The notes: generated by a model from the letters alone, not told the origin. Positions 8,889 to 18,327 are shown, counted from the first letter of the stretch. The stretch: 64,000 bases of DNA from Saccharospirillaceae bacterium (GCA_021208685.1 JAJOJJ010000016.1:183044-247043), one strand, 5' to 3'. A program made the numbers and translations.

Positions 8889-10546
8889 AGTGAGCTCTCT
8901 ATTTTTATATCAGAGTTGTTTCCGGTGCGATTCTGAAACCGCTCTTCATAAATCAGATGGTATACCTCTCTTGTTGCTGGAGGCTGGTAGTATTCTGATG
9001 CCGGACTTTTACGATCATTGATCAGTTCTCCCTGAATGCCCATTATCGTCATTGCCAGGTGAAAGAGGTCGTCCAGCATAAATGGCTGATCGCGGTTGGC
9101 TTTTAAAGACTGGAATGCCGCATTGTCGGATGTTGATGACCACATAATCAACGGAATCTCCATCATTGCCGCCGTCAGATTGTCCGGTGTATGCCCTTTG
9201 ACGCGCGCAGTTTGAAATACTTCCTCACCATGATCTGAAAAATACGTCAGGGTGCTTTCAGATTCCGTATGGTCTTTGAGTAAAGACAGAACGTTACCAA
9301 TGAAATGATCAGAATAGAGAATAGAATTATCATAGGCATTGATAGTCTCAATTTCATCGTTGGACAACCGTTCCCGGTAGCCCGTCACTTCATCATTTCT
9401 AAACTGAGAGAATTCATCAGGATAGCGGTTCTCATAGGCTGCATGGCTACCCATCATATGTATGAATATAACTTTCAGCGGAGCGGGATCTTTAATTGCA
9501 CTGCTGATACGGTCAAGCATGTATTCATCGAAACGACGCACTTCGACGCCATTGAAATCGTTGCTGATATAATGGGTGACGTCGGCCTGGTAAGAAATTG
9601 AGGCAATCGTAGCCCGCTGAGGCTGCTGATTGGATATCCAGAATGTTTTATAGCCCGCCATACCTGCCACATCAATGATACTCAAAGACTCCCGGTATTG
9701 TTCGCCATCAGCGGATGCGGCAGCTGTCAGGGCAACCCGGAGAGATGCTTGAGTCTGTACATGGCTGCTGATGACATTCGTTAATACGGCAAGTTCTGTG
9801 CGCAGCGAATCAAGGACAGGCGTTGTATCCCGGTGATAGCCATAAATACCCATATGATTGCGTGTAGCGGATTCACCAATAATAAAAACGTGAGTCTGGG
9901 GCTGCTGTGGATTGCTGAGGGTGACCTCGGCTTCCTTGTTCTCTCTGAGTGACTTTCGCAGTGCGATCTCGTGCTGAACAGATACGCTGCCCTTGTAGTA
10001 AGACGGTAAGGTGCCAAGAACACCGGGTATCGTATCGTGGTATTTACCCATAACGGTTGTTCTGTACACAACAACCAGGATCAGAATGCTACCGAGTATC
10101 AGAATGGTTTTACGCCATGCGCTGCTGTTAGGAGTCTTACTGAAATAAACAGCCATGACATATATTGACCAGAGTACGGTCAGTAAAAGTGTCTGTTGCC
10201 ATGATGAGTAAGTTCTTATGTATTCGCTTACTTCGTAGCTGTCGGTATTGGCTACAGCTTCCATTGTTGCTGTTGTAAATACACCGCCAAATGAATACGC
10301 ATAACCAATATCGGCTGTTCCGCCAATAGCAAAAGGAAGTAGTACAAAAGCAGTAATCCAGCGCTTATTTGTCAGGGTGATCAGCAGAGCGGTTATAAAT
10401 GACCAGCCGATACGTGAGTTATATTCGCCCTCCCTGACGAAGTCGGAAAAAATAACTTCATTTAATAAAGGGTACAATAGTAATAGCGAACACCATAACA
10501 GCGGGTTATTCAGTAAGCTGTTGGAGCGATCGTACTTTATATTCAT
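8885..10546 (-). CDS. EptA/CptA-like phosphoethanolamine transferase (sulfatase fold, membrane-anchored)
   Basis: 553-residue inner-membrane enzyme. The first ~170 residues hold several hydrophobic membrane segments; the rest is a periplasmic sulfatase-type domain. Visible active-site motifs are FIIGESATRNHMGIYGY (metal-binding Glu and the nucleophile Thr region), HMMGSH and YFSDHGEE (metal-binding Asp and His). The family moves phosphoethanolamine from phosphatidylethanolamine to lipid A, core heptose or other glycans. Its place in a polysaccharide operon suggests decoration of the locally made glycan rather than lipid A, but this is inference. It begins in a TGATG overlap with the upstream gene and ends in a TTGA overlap with the HAD gene. 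Confidence 0.85.
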   Translation of the reverse strand: MNIKYDRSNSLLNNPLLWCSLLLLYPLLNEVIFSDFVREGEYNSRIGWSFITALLITLTNKRWITAFVLLPFAIGGTADIGYAYSFGGVFTTATMEAVANTDSYEVSEYIRTYSSWQQTLLLTVLWSIYVMAVYFSKTPNSSAWRKTILILGSILILVVVYRTTVMGKYHDTIPGVLGTLPSYYKGSVSVQHEIALRKSLRENKEAEVTLSNPQQPQTHVFIIGESATRNHMGIYGYHRDTTPVLDSLRTELAVLTNVISSHVQTQASLRVALTAAASADGEQYRESLSIIDVAGMAGYKTFWISNQQPQRATIASISYQADVTHYISNDFNGVEVRRFDEYMLDRISSAIKDPAPLKVIFIHMMGSHAAYENRYPDEFSQFRNDEVTGYRERLSNDEIETINAYDNSILYSDHFIGNVLSLLKDHTESESTLTYFSDHGEEVFQTARVKGHTPDNLTAAMMEIPLIMWSSTSDNAAFQSLKANRDQPFMLDDLFHLAMTIMGIQGELINDRKSPASEYYQPPATREVYHLIYEERFQNRTGNNSDIKIESSL

Positions 10547-11559
10547 CAGAGCAGTTCCGGATATTTCTCGGCAATATATTTAGCCATATTAGCGTTGCGT
10601 TCGCTGCTTGCTTTGTGGCTGCGAAGTGGGATGTTATGCGCCGTCATGCCTATAAATTCAGGGCGCAATAATCGCAGGCCAAAGTTTTCCTCAGTAACCT
10701 GCATTCCCGATTGTTGCAGGTAGTCTTTCAGAATGACCTCAGGAAAACAACGTTCGGAACCGGATCCGGAGAGGAACTCTGTAGTCAGCCAGTGGTACAA
10801 ATTGCAATATTTTTCCATGGCAATGGGATTGCCGATTGCAAATTGATCTCCATAGCCACCATAGCCGTTATAATTACGATCAATAATGATAGTGCTGTCG
10901 CTCAGTTGGGTATCTTCACAATCAAACTGACCAACCCAGAAATTATCATATCGCATGCGACAGATCAGATCGTATTGATCAGGATTATGACCGTGATATG
11001 CAATGCTGTTAAATGCCTGCTGAATACCAAACCACATGGGGAAAATATTCGGACTAACAAACGGAACTTTGGTGCCATCACCAAAGGTTTTCAGGCCGTA
11101 GTTCTCAATTGCAATACGTTCTTCTCTGGAAAAATCAGGCGCATCGGTTTCCAGAAGAAAATATTTCTCAAGGGGTTTGAGCAGTTCAGGTTTGCCTTGA
11201 CCAGTCCATGAATGGCAGAAGTAAGTCACATTATGACCGTAGAAAAACCGCTGAAGTGAATTGACGCAATGTTCCAGGCTGCGTGGCTGACCGCTCAGAA
11301 CGACAGCAATATTCAGGGATTTTACGGGAACTCTCAGTTGTTCCTGATTAAATGAAATCAGCTTTCGGCTCTGACGTTCGGTTTTTATACTTAAGGCTTT
11401 TACCAGAGAATTCGGCCCAAGCAAGGTGAGGTAATGGTCAAACTGCTCTTCTGAGATATTTTTTCTGGTTGCGAGCATCAGTCGTGCGAGTAATCGCGCC
11501 GCCTTATGCCAGTGCTTTTTACCAAGCTTATGAAAAATTTTCCGTTCGGTACTATTCAT
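10546..11559 (-). CDS. Uncharacterised polysaccharide-cluster protein, glycosyltransferase-like
   Basis: 337-residue soluble protein. After a basic, helical N-terminus (~90 residues) it has a Rossmann-like strand LNIAVVLSGQPRS, then YFCHSWTG, a long helical part and YDLICRMRYDNFWVG followed by a Tyr/Gly-rich loop (NYNGYGGYGDQFAIG). The RMRYDNFW segment sits where an inverting GT-A enzyme would carry its DxD-like metal site. I do not recognise a named family and call it glycosyltransferase-like only from this pattern and its neighbours. The start is the ATG at 11559, in an ATGA overlap with the O-antigen ligase gene; a further upstream in-frame ATG at 11592 would lie inside that gene. The next gene starts in a TGATG overlap. 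Confidence 0.6.
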   Translation of the reverse strand: MNSTERKIFHKLGKKHWHKAARLLARLMLATRKNISEEQFDHYLTLLGPNSLVKALSIKTERQSRKLISFNQEQLRVPVKSLNIAVVLSGQPRSLEHCVNSLQRFFYGHNVTYFCHSWTGQGKPELLKPLEKYFLLETDAPDFSREERIAIENYGLKTFGDGTKVPFVSPNIFPMWFGIQQAFNSIAYHGHNPDQYDLICRMRYDNFWVGQFDCEDTQLSDSTIIIDRNYNGYGGYGDQFAIGNPIAMEKYCNLYHWLTTEFLSGSGSERCFPEVILKDYLQQSGMQVTEENFGLRLLRPEFIGMTAHNIPLRSHKASSERNANMAKYIAEKYPELL

Positions 11560-12761
11560 GGTGCCCTGTTCTCCCGGGCGGATCGTTCGCATGCAGCAAT
11601 GAGCATCGCTTGCAGTATAAGGAAGTACATCAAGGTAAATTTGGTGCTGAAAAAAACTTCACTACTGCTGTATATAACAAACTGCATACAGCTTATTAAT
11701 CCGGCTTTGGCATGAACTGATGATCGGTGAATCCAGTAGTAACTCAATAATGTAATCAGGAAGCCTGCCAGAAGTATTGCACCGACCAAGCCGCGACTGG
11801 ACAAAACCTCCATCAGTTCATTGTGCGGATGTTCAAAATAGAATGAGACTTTGCCTTCAGTATTAAGCTCTTTCAACTTGCGCGAAAATCCATCCAGCCC
11901 GTTACCTATAATCGGATTTTCTTCAAATGCTGCGTAGGAAACTTTCCACATATCGAGTCGCAGTTGCGTTGATGGATCCAGAGCCACAGAGTCCTGGCCA
12001 AATTGAAGGGTGTTTATTACCCGGTTACGCAGCATGTCGGATGAGGCGAATACCGCAATCAGCAACATAGTGGCGACTAACAACTCGCGGATTTTTATCA
12101 GGCGGAAAAAAGGCAAAGCAATTAAAACCAGTGGTATGCTGATCCAGCCACCGCGTGTCTGTGACCAGAATGACGCTGTTAGCCCCATGCAAAGCCCTGC
12201 AACACCCAGCCAGTACTTACCTTGAATATCAAGTTTGCTATCTCTCGAAAGTATCAAGGTCAGGAATGCACTGGTCAGGCAGACATTTCCCCAGAAAATC
12301 GGATGTGCGGAGCTGTTGCCCCGCAGATCGCTGCCATCAAATTCTCTTATTACAGGGTAGAGTGAAATAACGGTTGCCGAGAACGTAAGCCAGAACAGCC
12401 AGGTGCGGCTGACCAGGCGAAGCCATAATACATAAATTGCTACAGGTGCCAGCAAGTAGAACGACAGAGCACGCATCATTCCTGAAGACGTTTCCGTTGC
12501 AGGATTGTGGAAATAAATCATCAGAGAGTATGTAAAAATTGCCACAGACGTTGCTATAAAACAGCGAACTCCAAAACGGAGTTCCGGTTTTGATTCTTTG
12601 TTAAACAGAATCAATAAGGGACTCAGCAGTAACAGCAGGGTTGCCATGCTCTGACTGCTGTTCTGGTTGCTGTGGCTTAACAAAAATACGCTGCACAGCA
12701 GAAAAAGCATAAAGCCGGTGTAGATGCGCTGTGTACGCTGCAGCAGATTTAAATAATTCAT
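11556..12761 (-). CDS. O-antigen ligase / Wzy-type polymerase family membrane protein
   Basis: 401-residue protein with about ten to twelve hydrophobic segments. It has the Wzy_C-type core: WSQTRGGWISIPL (Arg/Gly-rich start of the domain) and, after a periplasmic loop with NPIIGNGLDGF, the motif FEHPHNELMEVLSSRGLVG, which is the conserved H-N/E-rich end typical of WaaL ligases and related polymerases. These enzymes join or polymerise undecaprenyl-linked glycans at the periplasmic face. Ligase and polymerase cannot be told apart from sequence alone. ATGA overlaps on both sides show it is in the middle of the operon. Confidence 0.82.
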   Translation of the reverse strand: MNYLNLLQRTQRIYTGFMLFLLCSVFLLSHSNQNSSQSMATLLLLLSPLLILFNKESKPELRFGVRCFIATSVAIFTYSLMIYFHNPATETSSGMMRALSFYLLAPVAIYVLWLRLVSRTWLFWLTFSATVISLYPVIREFDGSDLRGNSSAHPIFWGNVCLTSAFLTLILSRDSKLDIQGKYWLGVAGLCMGLTASFWSQTRGGWISIPLVLIALPFFRLIKIRELLVATMLLIAVFASSDMLRNRVINTLQFGQDSVALDPSTQLRLDMWKVSYAAFEENPIIGNGLDGFSRKLKELNTEGKVSFYFEHPHNELMEVLSSRGLVGAILLAGFLITLLSYYWIHRSSVHAKAGLISCMQFVIYSSSEVFFSTKFTLMYFLILQAMLIAACERSARENRAP

Positions 12762-13675
12762 TTAACAGATCTTTTCAGGTGGTCGCCAATGTCCGGACAA
12801 GCTTCAGTCACACCAATTTTATTGGTCGCAGCCAACTCACTGGCCGATAAAATAAACTTACTGAATTCCTGTTCCAGTAAGCCCTGTTCATACAGTTTTA
12901 CCCAGCGCCGGTAATGGTCGCCCATGCGGGCATTGGTGTCGCGCAGTAAGCGTTGGCGGTTAATGATATTGGCTTCAAACTGGGCGTAATTCCGGATTGG
13001 GTAGTGGTAGACCACAATGCCGCTTTCTTCGCGCGCATTAATCCAGCGCCAGCCGTGTTTGGCCCGGTGGTTACCGCCTTTGAGTTTAATCAGGCCGTGT
13101 GGATTAACGATGGTTTTCGGGCTGATTTTTACCAGTAACATCGATACTGCGGTGTCGTTAATCTGGGTATCTGAGCTGTACAGAATAGGGTTCTTTACGG
13201 CGTATTGTGCCTGGCTGTAATGGTAGCCGGGCTGCTGACAGTCTTCAGTCAGTACCATATTGCGGCGTTTGAGTGTGACGACGGAGTCATCGGCACGTAA
13301 ATGATCTTTTAATGTGGTGCCTTCGGCGGCGAGCCAGAATTCATCGGCATCGTTGGAAATCACCAGATCCGCTTTTAATGCTGTGCGCGCGTACTCTGCC
13401 AGTTGTGTCATCCACAAAGCCTGCTGATAATTTTGCGCAGGCTGGTCAATAACGTGGAGGTCAAACTCGCTTTTGAGGGTTTCCAGCAGCTCGCGGGTTC
13501 CGTCGGTTGAGCCGTTATCCATGACGGCAAAGCAATCAATTCCCTGAGCAGCATGAAAACGGATGTTGTCTTCAATAATATCGATTTCGTTGCGCACCAG
13601 CAGCGTCATCGCCAAACGGATAGGACCTTTGCGGCTCAGCCGGTGTGCCCAGTACTGCAGTGTTTTGTGCAACAT
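12758..13675 (-). CDS. GT2-like glycosyltransferase (Glyco_tranf_2_4 type)
   Basis: 305-residue protein. The N-terminal domain has the GT-A pattern of glycosyltransferase-2-like family 4: RLAMTLLVRNEIDIIEDNI, the DNGSTDGT nucleotide-sugar loop and VISNDADEFW, in which DAD is the metal-binding DxD. Later HRAKHG and VYHYPIRN match the C-terminal part of the family. Donor and acceptor are unknown. The chosen ATG at 13675 begins MLHKTLQYW; the in-frame extension to 13849 overlaps the upstream gene and reads as low-complexity non-family sequence. There is a 62-base gap to the upstream gene, the only sizeable one in the operon, and an ATGA overlap downstream. Confidence 0.83.
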   Translation of the reverse strand: MLHKTLQYWAHRLSRKGPIRLAMTLLVRNEIDIIEDNIRFHAAQGIDCFAVMDNGSTDGTRELLETLKSEFDLHVIDQPAQNYQQALWMTQLAEYARTALKADLVISNDADEFWLAAEGTTLKDHLRADDSVVTLKRRNMVLTEDCQQPGYHYSQAQYAVKNPILYSSDTQINDTAVSMLLVKISPKTIVNPHGLIKLKGGNHRAKHGWRWINAREESGIVVYHYPIRNYAQFEANIINRQRLLRDTNARMGDHYRRWVKLYEQGLLEQEFSKFILSASELAATNKIGVTEACPDIGDHLKRSVK

Positions 13676-13737
13676 AATCGTTTTCGTGTTATCCGGTAAT
13701 GGCGCTGCTCCGGCAGCGTTGTGGTTTAAGTGGCGGC

Positions 13738-14763
13738 TTAACGGGTGCCTGTTATGTGTCGGATACCCAATGTGGTCAGTAATTGCTGCCAGCTGGCATC
13801 GGTGCCTGCATTTACCGCGGCGCTGACATCCAGTTCCGGTCTGAGCCATTTGGCTGTCAGCAGGGCAGTGGAAACGTCGCCGCTGATTTTACAGTGTTGT
13901 GGCAGCAGAGGTAACAGCATTTCCATCGGGATCGCCGCCGGTACTGGCCGTGCGCGTGCCGGCAGTTGCCAGTGACTGGTCGCCATGCCTGCACTTTGCA
14001 GTTCGTGCCGCGTGCGGGGATGATGCTTGTAGGCAATATCGGCACCGCAGTTATCCAGCCACTGTCCGAGAGTCTGCTGCTGATCCGACATGACCGAACT
14101 GTGCGGCAGCAATAACAGGCCATTCAGCGAGTCCAGTGTCAGCGGATTATCGCCGAGACACATCTGCGCCAGTTGCGCGAACTCTGGGCGCTGCAGATTA
14201 TTCGGTAATGGCTTACAGGGTTTGCTCTGCAACACGGGCAGGGCCGACGCCGGAAACGCCAGTATCGAGTGATCGATCCAGGCCGATGCGCCGATGGCCG
14301 GAGGCTGTTTCCACCACCCGCCGTAGGCCAGTTTTTTGGCCATATTGTCGAGCACCTGATCTTTCAGCCAGTGCGTTTTGCGCCCCAGATAACTGTAAGT
14401 GCCGTCATCCAGATACACCCCGCGGGCGTTGCTGTGGGCCATGGCAAACTGAAACTCAACGCGGCGGTCGTTACCGCAGTAGATCCAGTCTGGCTGCAGT
14501 TCACTTAACCGTTGCTGAATGCGCTGAAACGCAACCAGACGTTGCTGACGTTTGCCTTGGCCGGAGGCTTTTTCTGACAGCACGCTCAGACGGTCGAAGG
14601 GGCTGCTGTGCCATTGCCATAATGCGTCGCGGAAGGCGGCGGTCGTGCTGGTTTGATCAATCAGGCCCAGCTCGGCGACATCGCCTTGTGGCAGCTCAAA
14701 GGCGACCATCGCGGCGGTCAGCACATTGAATGGCGTAGAGGCCATAAACAGGTGTTTAGCCAA
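13738..14763 (-). CDS. GT52/sialyltransferase-fold glycosyltransferase (TTG start)
   Basis: 341-residue protein with the two signature motifs of bacterial sialyltransferase-fold enzymes: a D/E-D/E-G motif (YLDDGTYSYLG) and an HP motif (YKHHPRTRH), plus an Ser/Thr pair in ISGDVSTALL. The N-terminal strand HLFMASTPFNVLTA resembles the start of GT52 enzymes. Transfer of a sialic or other nonulosonic acid, or of Kdo, is possible, but the same fold also serves other donors, and no sialic-acid synthesis gene is in the window. The TTG at 14763 is chosen because GAGGT lies 8 bases upstream and the first strand would be cut at the later ATG (14745), which has no Shine-Dalgarno. The gene overlaps the KpsS-like gene by 8 bases. 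Confidence 0.7.
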   Translation of the reverse strand: MAKHLFMASTPFNVLTAAMVAFELPQGDVAELGLIDQTSTTAAFRDALWQWHSSPFDRLSVLSEKASGQGKRQQRLVAFQRIQQRLSELQPDWIYCGNDRRVEFQFAMAHSNARGVYLDDGTYSYLGRKTHWLKDQVLDNMAKKLAYGGWWKQPPAIGASAWIDHSILAFPASALPVLQSKPCKPLPNNLQRPEFAQLAQMCLGDNPLTLDSLNGLLLLPHSSVMSDQQQTLGQWLDNCGADIAYKHHPRTRHELQSAGMATSHWQLPARARPVPAAIPMEMLLPLLPQHCKISGDVSTALLTAKWLRPELDVSAAVNAGTDASWQQLLTTLGIRHITGTR

Positions 14764-15910
14764 GGGGGTTTACCTCGCGCAACAGGTGCGCACAGGCGGC
14801 CTGAATATGCTCATCGTCGGCTTCCTGCCAGCGTCCGGGAATCTGGTAGTCGTGTTGCAGATAATGCAGAAAACCCTGACGCACGGTCGGGTTCGGGCTG
14901 AATTGCGCGATTCTGGGCAGTTGCTGTTCCAGCTCGGTCTGGTTTTGGGCGCTCAGCGTCAGGCCGGGCAGATTGTAGAACGCCTGACCCAGTACCAACG
15001 TATTGATATTGGCGATGATCGCCTCGATGCCGACGGTGGAGTTGATGGTTGCCACAGCATCGGCGTGAGCAATCATCGCCTGAGTATCACCCGTTAAGCG
15101 CAGTTGAATTTTCTGCGATTGCGTACTCAGTTGCTGCGCCAGTTCACCGTAGTCCTGATCACAGGCCGGATGGGTTTTCAGCACCACACAGGGCATGCGT
15201 TCACCGAGCGCTTTTTCAGCATTAAGCAGGGCATCGGTCAGGGCAAACATATCGTTCAGCCAGGGAGAAAAGAGCACCACCTGACTGTCGGTATTGACCT
15301 GAAACGGGATAAAAATATAGTGCGCGGGCAGGTCCTCAGGACGCTCACCGGCACTGACCGATGGCAGGCTGCTCTTACCGGACCGGGCAATAAAAAAGGC
15401 CGGATCGCGTGGTACGGAGTTGAGGAAGTTAACACCCCGGCGGTCGAGTGTTGTCATGCCTGGCAGTAAACCGTTTTCCATAACCAGCACACGGATGCCC
15501 AGTGACCGGGCGGCGGCCATTACAATACGCTGGCGGAATTTAAGACCATTCCAGAGCACCAGATGCGTCGCGTTGCTGCCTGCCAGTGCTTGTTGATAGA
15601 TGGCGAACAGTAAGTGGGCTTCGGCCCGCTTGATGACGCGGAACGATCGCCAGTAAGCGGCGGAGCGGCGGCGGCCTTTGCGGCTGTTTTGTTTCTCGCG
15701 CAGGTGGTCATCAACGATCCGGGGGAGTTCGGTTGTCTGTGTTGCGCGATCAGGGAGATGCGTCAGCCACAGCGGGTTCAGCCAAAGCTTTTTATGCCAG
15801 ATGACCTGAGCATGAACAGAAGCCGATGGCTCCTGCTCGTTCAGTTGTCGGGCAAGTCTGGAAAAGTAGTGGCGATGAATGCTGCGCGCAGCAAAAAAGA
15901 CGATGTTCAT
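14756..15910 (-). CDS. KpsS/LipB-like capsule glycosyltransferase (Capsule_synth family)
   Basis: 384-residue protein of the capsule-synthesis type. Supporting segments are the first strand MNIVFFAARSIHRHYF, VLVMENGLLPGMTTLDRRGVN (the conserved E-N-G-x-x-P...D-x-x-G-V-N pattern), FSPWLNDM, LKTHPACDQDYG and ATINSTVGIEAI. KpsS and KpsC are beta-Kdo transferases that build the lipid linker of group 2 capsules; whether this protein does that cannot be told without a KpsC partner, which is not in the window. It is the first gene of the nine-gene minus-strand operon. A metF terminator lies just upstream, so a promoter must be within about 60 bases, although no good sigma70 box was found there. Confidence 0.75.
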   Translation of the reverse strand: MNIVFFAARSIHRHYFSRLARQLNEQEPSASVHAQVIWHKKLWLNPLWLTHLPDRATQTTELPRIVDDHLREKQNSRKGRRRSAAYWRSFRVIKRAEAHLLFAIYQQALAGSNATHLVLWNGLKFRQRIVMAAARSLGIRVLVMENGLLPGMTTLDRRGVNFLNSVPRDPAFFIARSGKSSLPSVSAGERPEDLPAHYIFIPFQVNTDSQVVLFSPWLNDMFALTDALLNAEKALGERMPCVVLKTHPACDQDYGELAQQLSTQSQKIQLRLTGDTQAMIAHADAVATINSTVGIEAIIANINTLVLGQAFYNLPGLTLSAQNQTELEQQLPRIAQFSPNPTVRQGFLHYLQHDYQIPGRWQEADDEHIQAACAHLLREVNPLG

Positions 15911-15970
15911 ACTGACTCCCTGATAAGGTGCAGATTTTAACGCACTGCCGACGTATTAACAGGGATGAAA

Positions 15971-16015
15971 AGGAAAAACCCGGCCGCTTCAGACCTGACG
16001 GACGGAAGCGGCCGG
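15971..16015 (-). terminator. Rho-independent terminator of metF
   Basis: Read on the minus strand: CGGCCGCTTC, a 12- to 14-nt loop, GAAGCGGCCG, then GGTTTTTCCTTTT. A long GC-rich stem with a T-run directly after metF. It insulates the methionine-cycle operon from the polysaccharide operon. Confidence 0.9.
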
Positions 16016-16027
16016 ATAATGGCAGGA

Positions 16028-16852
16028 TCAGATCAGATTCTTCCACACTGCCAGGCTGGGTTTAGCCTGATTCAGGGTATAAAAATGCAGGCCGGGTGCG
16101 CCACCATCCAGCAGACGGCGGCACATATCGGTCACCACTTCCTCACCGAATTTGACAATGCTGTCGCTGTCGTCGCCGTAGGCTTCCAGCTGTTTGCGGA
16201 TCCAGCGTGGAATTTCAGCACCGCAGCTGTCGGAGAAGCGCGCCAGTTTACTGTAATTGGTGATTGGCATAATGCCCGGAATAATCGGGATATCCACGCC
16301 CATGGCGCGTACACGGTCGACAAAATGGAAATAACTGTCAGCGTTGAAAAAGTACTGGGTAATGGCGCTGTCAGCACCGGCTTTTACCTTGCGTACAAAG
16401 TTTTGCAGGTCTTTGTCAAAGTTGCTGGCCTGTGGATGCATCTCCGGATACGCCGCCACTTCGAGGGTAAAGTGATCGCCGGTTTCCTTACGGATAAATT
16501 CCACCAGTTCGTTGGCATAACGCAGTTCGCTGCTGGCCAGACCGGAACCAGAGGGCAGATCACCGCGCAGGGTAACAATGCGCTGGATGCCCAGCGCTTT
16601 GTAGCGGTTGAGCAGGTCGCGCAGGTCTGCCGTACTGTCACCCACACAGGATAAGTGCGGTGCTGCGGCGATTCCGCGCTGCTGGATGGCATCAACGATG
16701 GCAAAGGTGCGGTCGCGGGTAGAGCCACCGGCACCGTAGGTCACCGAGAAAAATTCCGGATTAAAGGCCGCAAGTTCATCGCGCACGGCAAGCAGTTTAG
16801 CGGTGCCTTCGTCGGTCTGGGTCGGGAAGAATTCAAAACTTAAAGTGGTCAT
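16028..16852 (-). CDS. metF: 5,10-methylenetetrahydrofolate reductase
   Basis: 274-residue MetF, which reduces methylene-THF to methyl-THF with FAD and NAD(P)H to supply methyl groups for methionine synthesis. The family start SFEFFPTQTDEG carries the catalytic Glu of the EFFPP-type motif; VTYGAGGSTRDRT, TLRGDLPSG, AAYPEMHPQ and ITQYFFNADSYFHFVD are all in their usual places. Length is normal for bacteria. It is the last gene of sahR-metK-ahcY-metF, 76 bases after ahcY, and is followed by a strong terminator. SahR-type control is predicted for the whole unit. Confidence 0.97.
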   Translation of the reverse strand: MTTLSFEFFPTQTDEGTAKLLAVRDELAAFNPEFFSVTYGAGGSTRDRTFAIVDAIQQRGIAAAPHLSCVGDSTADLRDLLNRYKALGIQRIVTLRGDLPSGSGLASSELRYANELVEFIRKETGDHFTLEVAAYPEMHPQASNFDKDLQNFVRKVKAGADSAITQYFFNADSYFHFVDRVRAMGVDIPIIPGIMPITNYSKLARFSDSCGAEIPRWIRKQLEAYGDDSDSIVKFGEEVVTDMCRRLLDGGAPGLHFYTLNQAKPSLAVWKNLI

Positions 16853-16904
16853 GCTGACCTCGTATTCTGCGGCAATGGGCCGTCTGTTGAGCGGTTATTC
16901 AGGC

Positions 16905-16921
16905 CGGGGGCAACGCCCCCG
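16905..16921. repeat. GC-rich hairpin between ahcY and metF
   Basis: CGGGGGC-AAC-GCCCCCG: perfect 7-bp stem with 3-nt loop right after the ahcY stop. No T-run on either strand, so more likely an mRNA-stability or pause element than a terminator. Confidence 0.6.
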
Positions 16922-16928
16922 TCTGTTA

Positions 16929-18311
16929 TCAGTACTTGTACGCTTCCGGCTTGTATGGGCCATCGACATGAACGTTGATGTATTTGGCCTGCTCCGGAGT
17001 CAGTTTGGTGATCACGCCACCGAAACCTTCCACCATGTCTTTGGCCACTTCTTCGTCCAGTTTTTTCGGCAGTACTTTTACGTACACGCTTTCGGCTTTT
17101 TCGGCTTCCATCATGCTGGCGAATTTACGCTCGTACAGATAAATCTGCGCCAGTACCTGATTGGCGAAGGAGCCGTCCATGATGCGGGACGGATGGCCGG
17201 TCGCATTGCCCAGATTGACTAAGCGGCCTTCCGACAGCAGCAGCAAATGGTCGTCCGCGGCTTTGTTGCGGTAAACCTTGTGCACCTGGGGTTTGATTTC
17301 TTCCCATTCCCAGTTTTTGCGCATAAAGGCGGTGTCGATTTCGTTATCGAAGTGGCCGATGTTGCACACTACTGCGCCGGATTTCAGCTTCTGCAGCATG
17401 AATTTGTCGCACACGTTGACGTTGCCTGTGGTGGTGACCAGCAGATCGGTTTTGCCCAGCAGATCGCCGTCTACACAGTCCGGTGTGCCTTTGTTTTCAC
17501 CGTTAATGTACGGCGAAACCACTTCATAACCGTCCATACAGGCCTGCATGGCGCAGATCGGATCGATCTCAGTGACCTTAACGATCATGCCTTCCTGACG
17601 CAGAGAGGCGGCCGAACCTTTACCCACATCGCCGTAACCAATAACCAGTGCTTTTTTACCGCTCAGCAGGTGGTCGGTACCGCGTTTGATTGCGTCGTTC
17701 AGAGAGTGACGGCAGCCGTATTTGTTGTCGTTTTTAGACTTGGTGACGGCATCGTTCACGTTGATCGCCGGTACTTTCAGCTCGCCTTTGGCCAGCATGT
17801 CCAGCAGACGGTGCACGCCGGTGGTGGTCTCTTCAGAAATACCGTGGATGTTGTTCAGCATGGCCGGGTATTTGGTATGAACCATCTCGGTCAGGTCGCC
17901 GCCGTCGTCCAGAATCATGTTGGCATCCCATGGGGTGCTGCCGTCTTTTTCGGCCAGAATGGTCTGCTCAATACACCACAGGAATTCTTCTTCGGTTTCA
18001 CCTTTCCAGGCGAATACCGGAATACCGGCGGCGGCAATGGCGGCTGCGGCGTGATCCTGGGTCGAGAAAATATTGCAGGAAGACCAGCGTACCTCGGCAC
18101 CCAGATCCACCAGGGTTTCGATCAGCACGGCGGTCTGAATGGTCATGTGAATACAGCCCATGATTTTGGCACCGGCCAACGGCTGTGATTCTTTGTATTT
18201 ACGGCGCAGTGCCATCAGCGCCGGCATTTCGCTTTCGGCGATTTTAATTTCTTTACGGCCCCAGTCGGCCAGGGACATATCGGCAACTTTGTAATCGGTG
18301 AACGTGCTCAT
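16929..18311 (-). CDS. ahcY: S-adenosylhomocysteine hydrolase
   Basis: 460-residue AhcY, which splits SAH to homocysteine and adenosine using bound NAD+. Visible are the substrate-binding start ([30 protein letters not shown]), [16 protein letters not shown], the NAD-binding [12 protein letters not shown] and the conserved C-terminal KPEAYKY. ATG at 18311 has GGAGA five bases upstream and gives the family's normal start; an in-frame extension to 18347 reads into the hairpin repeat and is rejected. The gene lies between metK and metF, separated from metK by a 21-bp perfect inverted repeat. Confidence 0.97.
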   Translation of the reverse strand: MSTFTDYKVADMSLADWGRKEIKIAESEMPALMALRRKYKESQPLAGAKIMGCIHMTIQTAVLIETLVDLGAEVRWSSCNIFSTQDHAAAAIAAAGIPVFAWKGETEEEFLWCIEQTILAEKDGSTPWDANMILDDGGDLTEMVHTKYPAMLNNIHGISEETTTGVHRLLDMLAKGELKVPAINVNDAVTKSKNDNKYGCRHSLNDAIKRGTDHLLSGKKALVIGYGDVGKGSAASLRQEGMIVKVTEIDPICAMQACMDGYEVVSPYINGENKGTPDCVDGDLLGKTDLLVTTTGNVNVCDKFMLQKLKSGAVVCNIGHFDNEIDTAFMRKNWEWEEIKPQVHKVYRNKAADDHLLLLSEGRLVNLGNATGHPSRIMDGSFANQVLAQIYLYERKFASMMEAEKAESVYVKVLPKKLDEEVAKDMVEGFGGVITKLTPEQAKYINVHVDGPYKPEAYKY

Positions 18312-18327
18312 ACTTTCTCCGCTGTCT

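Noticed and set aside
13676..13849. 58-codon N-terminal extension of the GT2-like protein
   Set aside because: It runs into the upstream gene and lacks family similarity; the ATG at 13675 is better.
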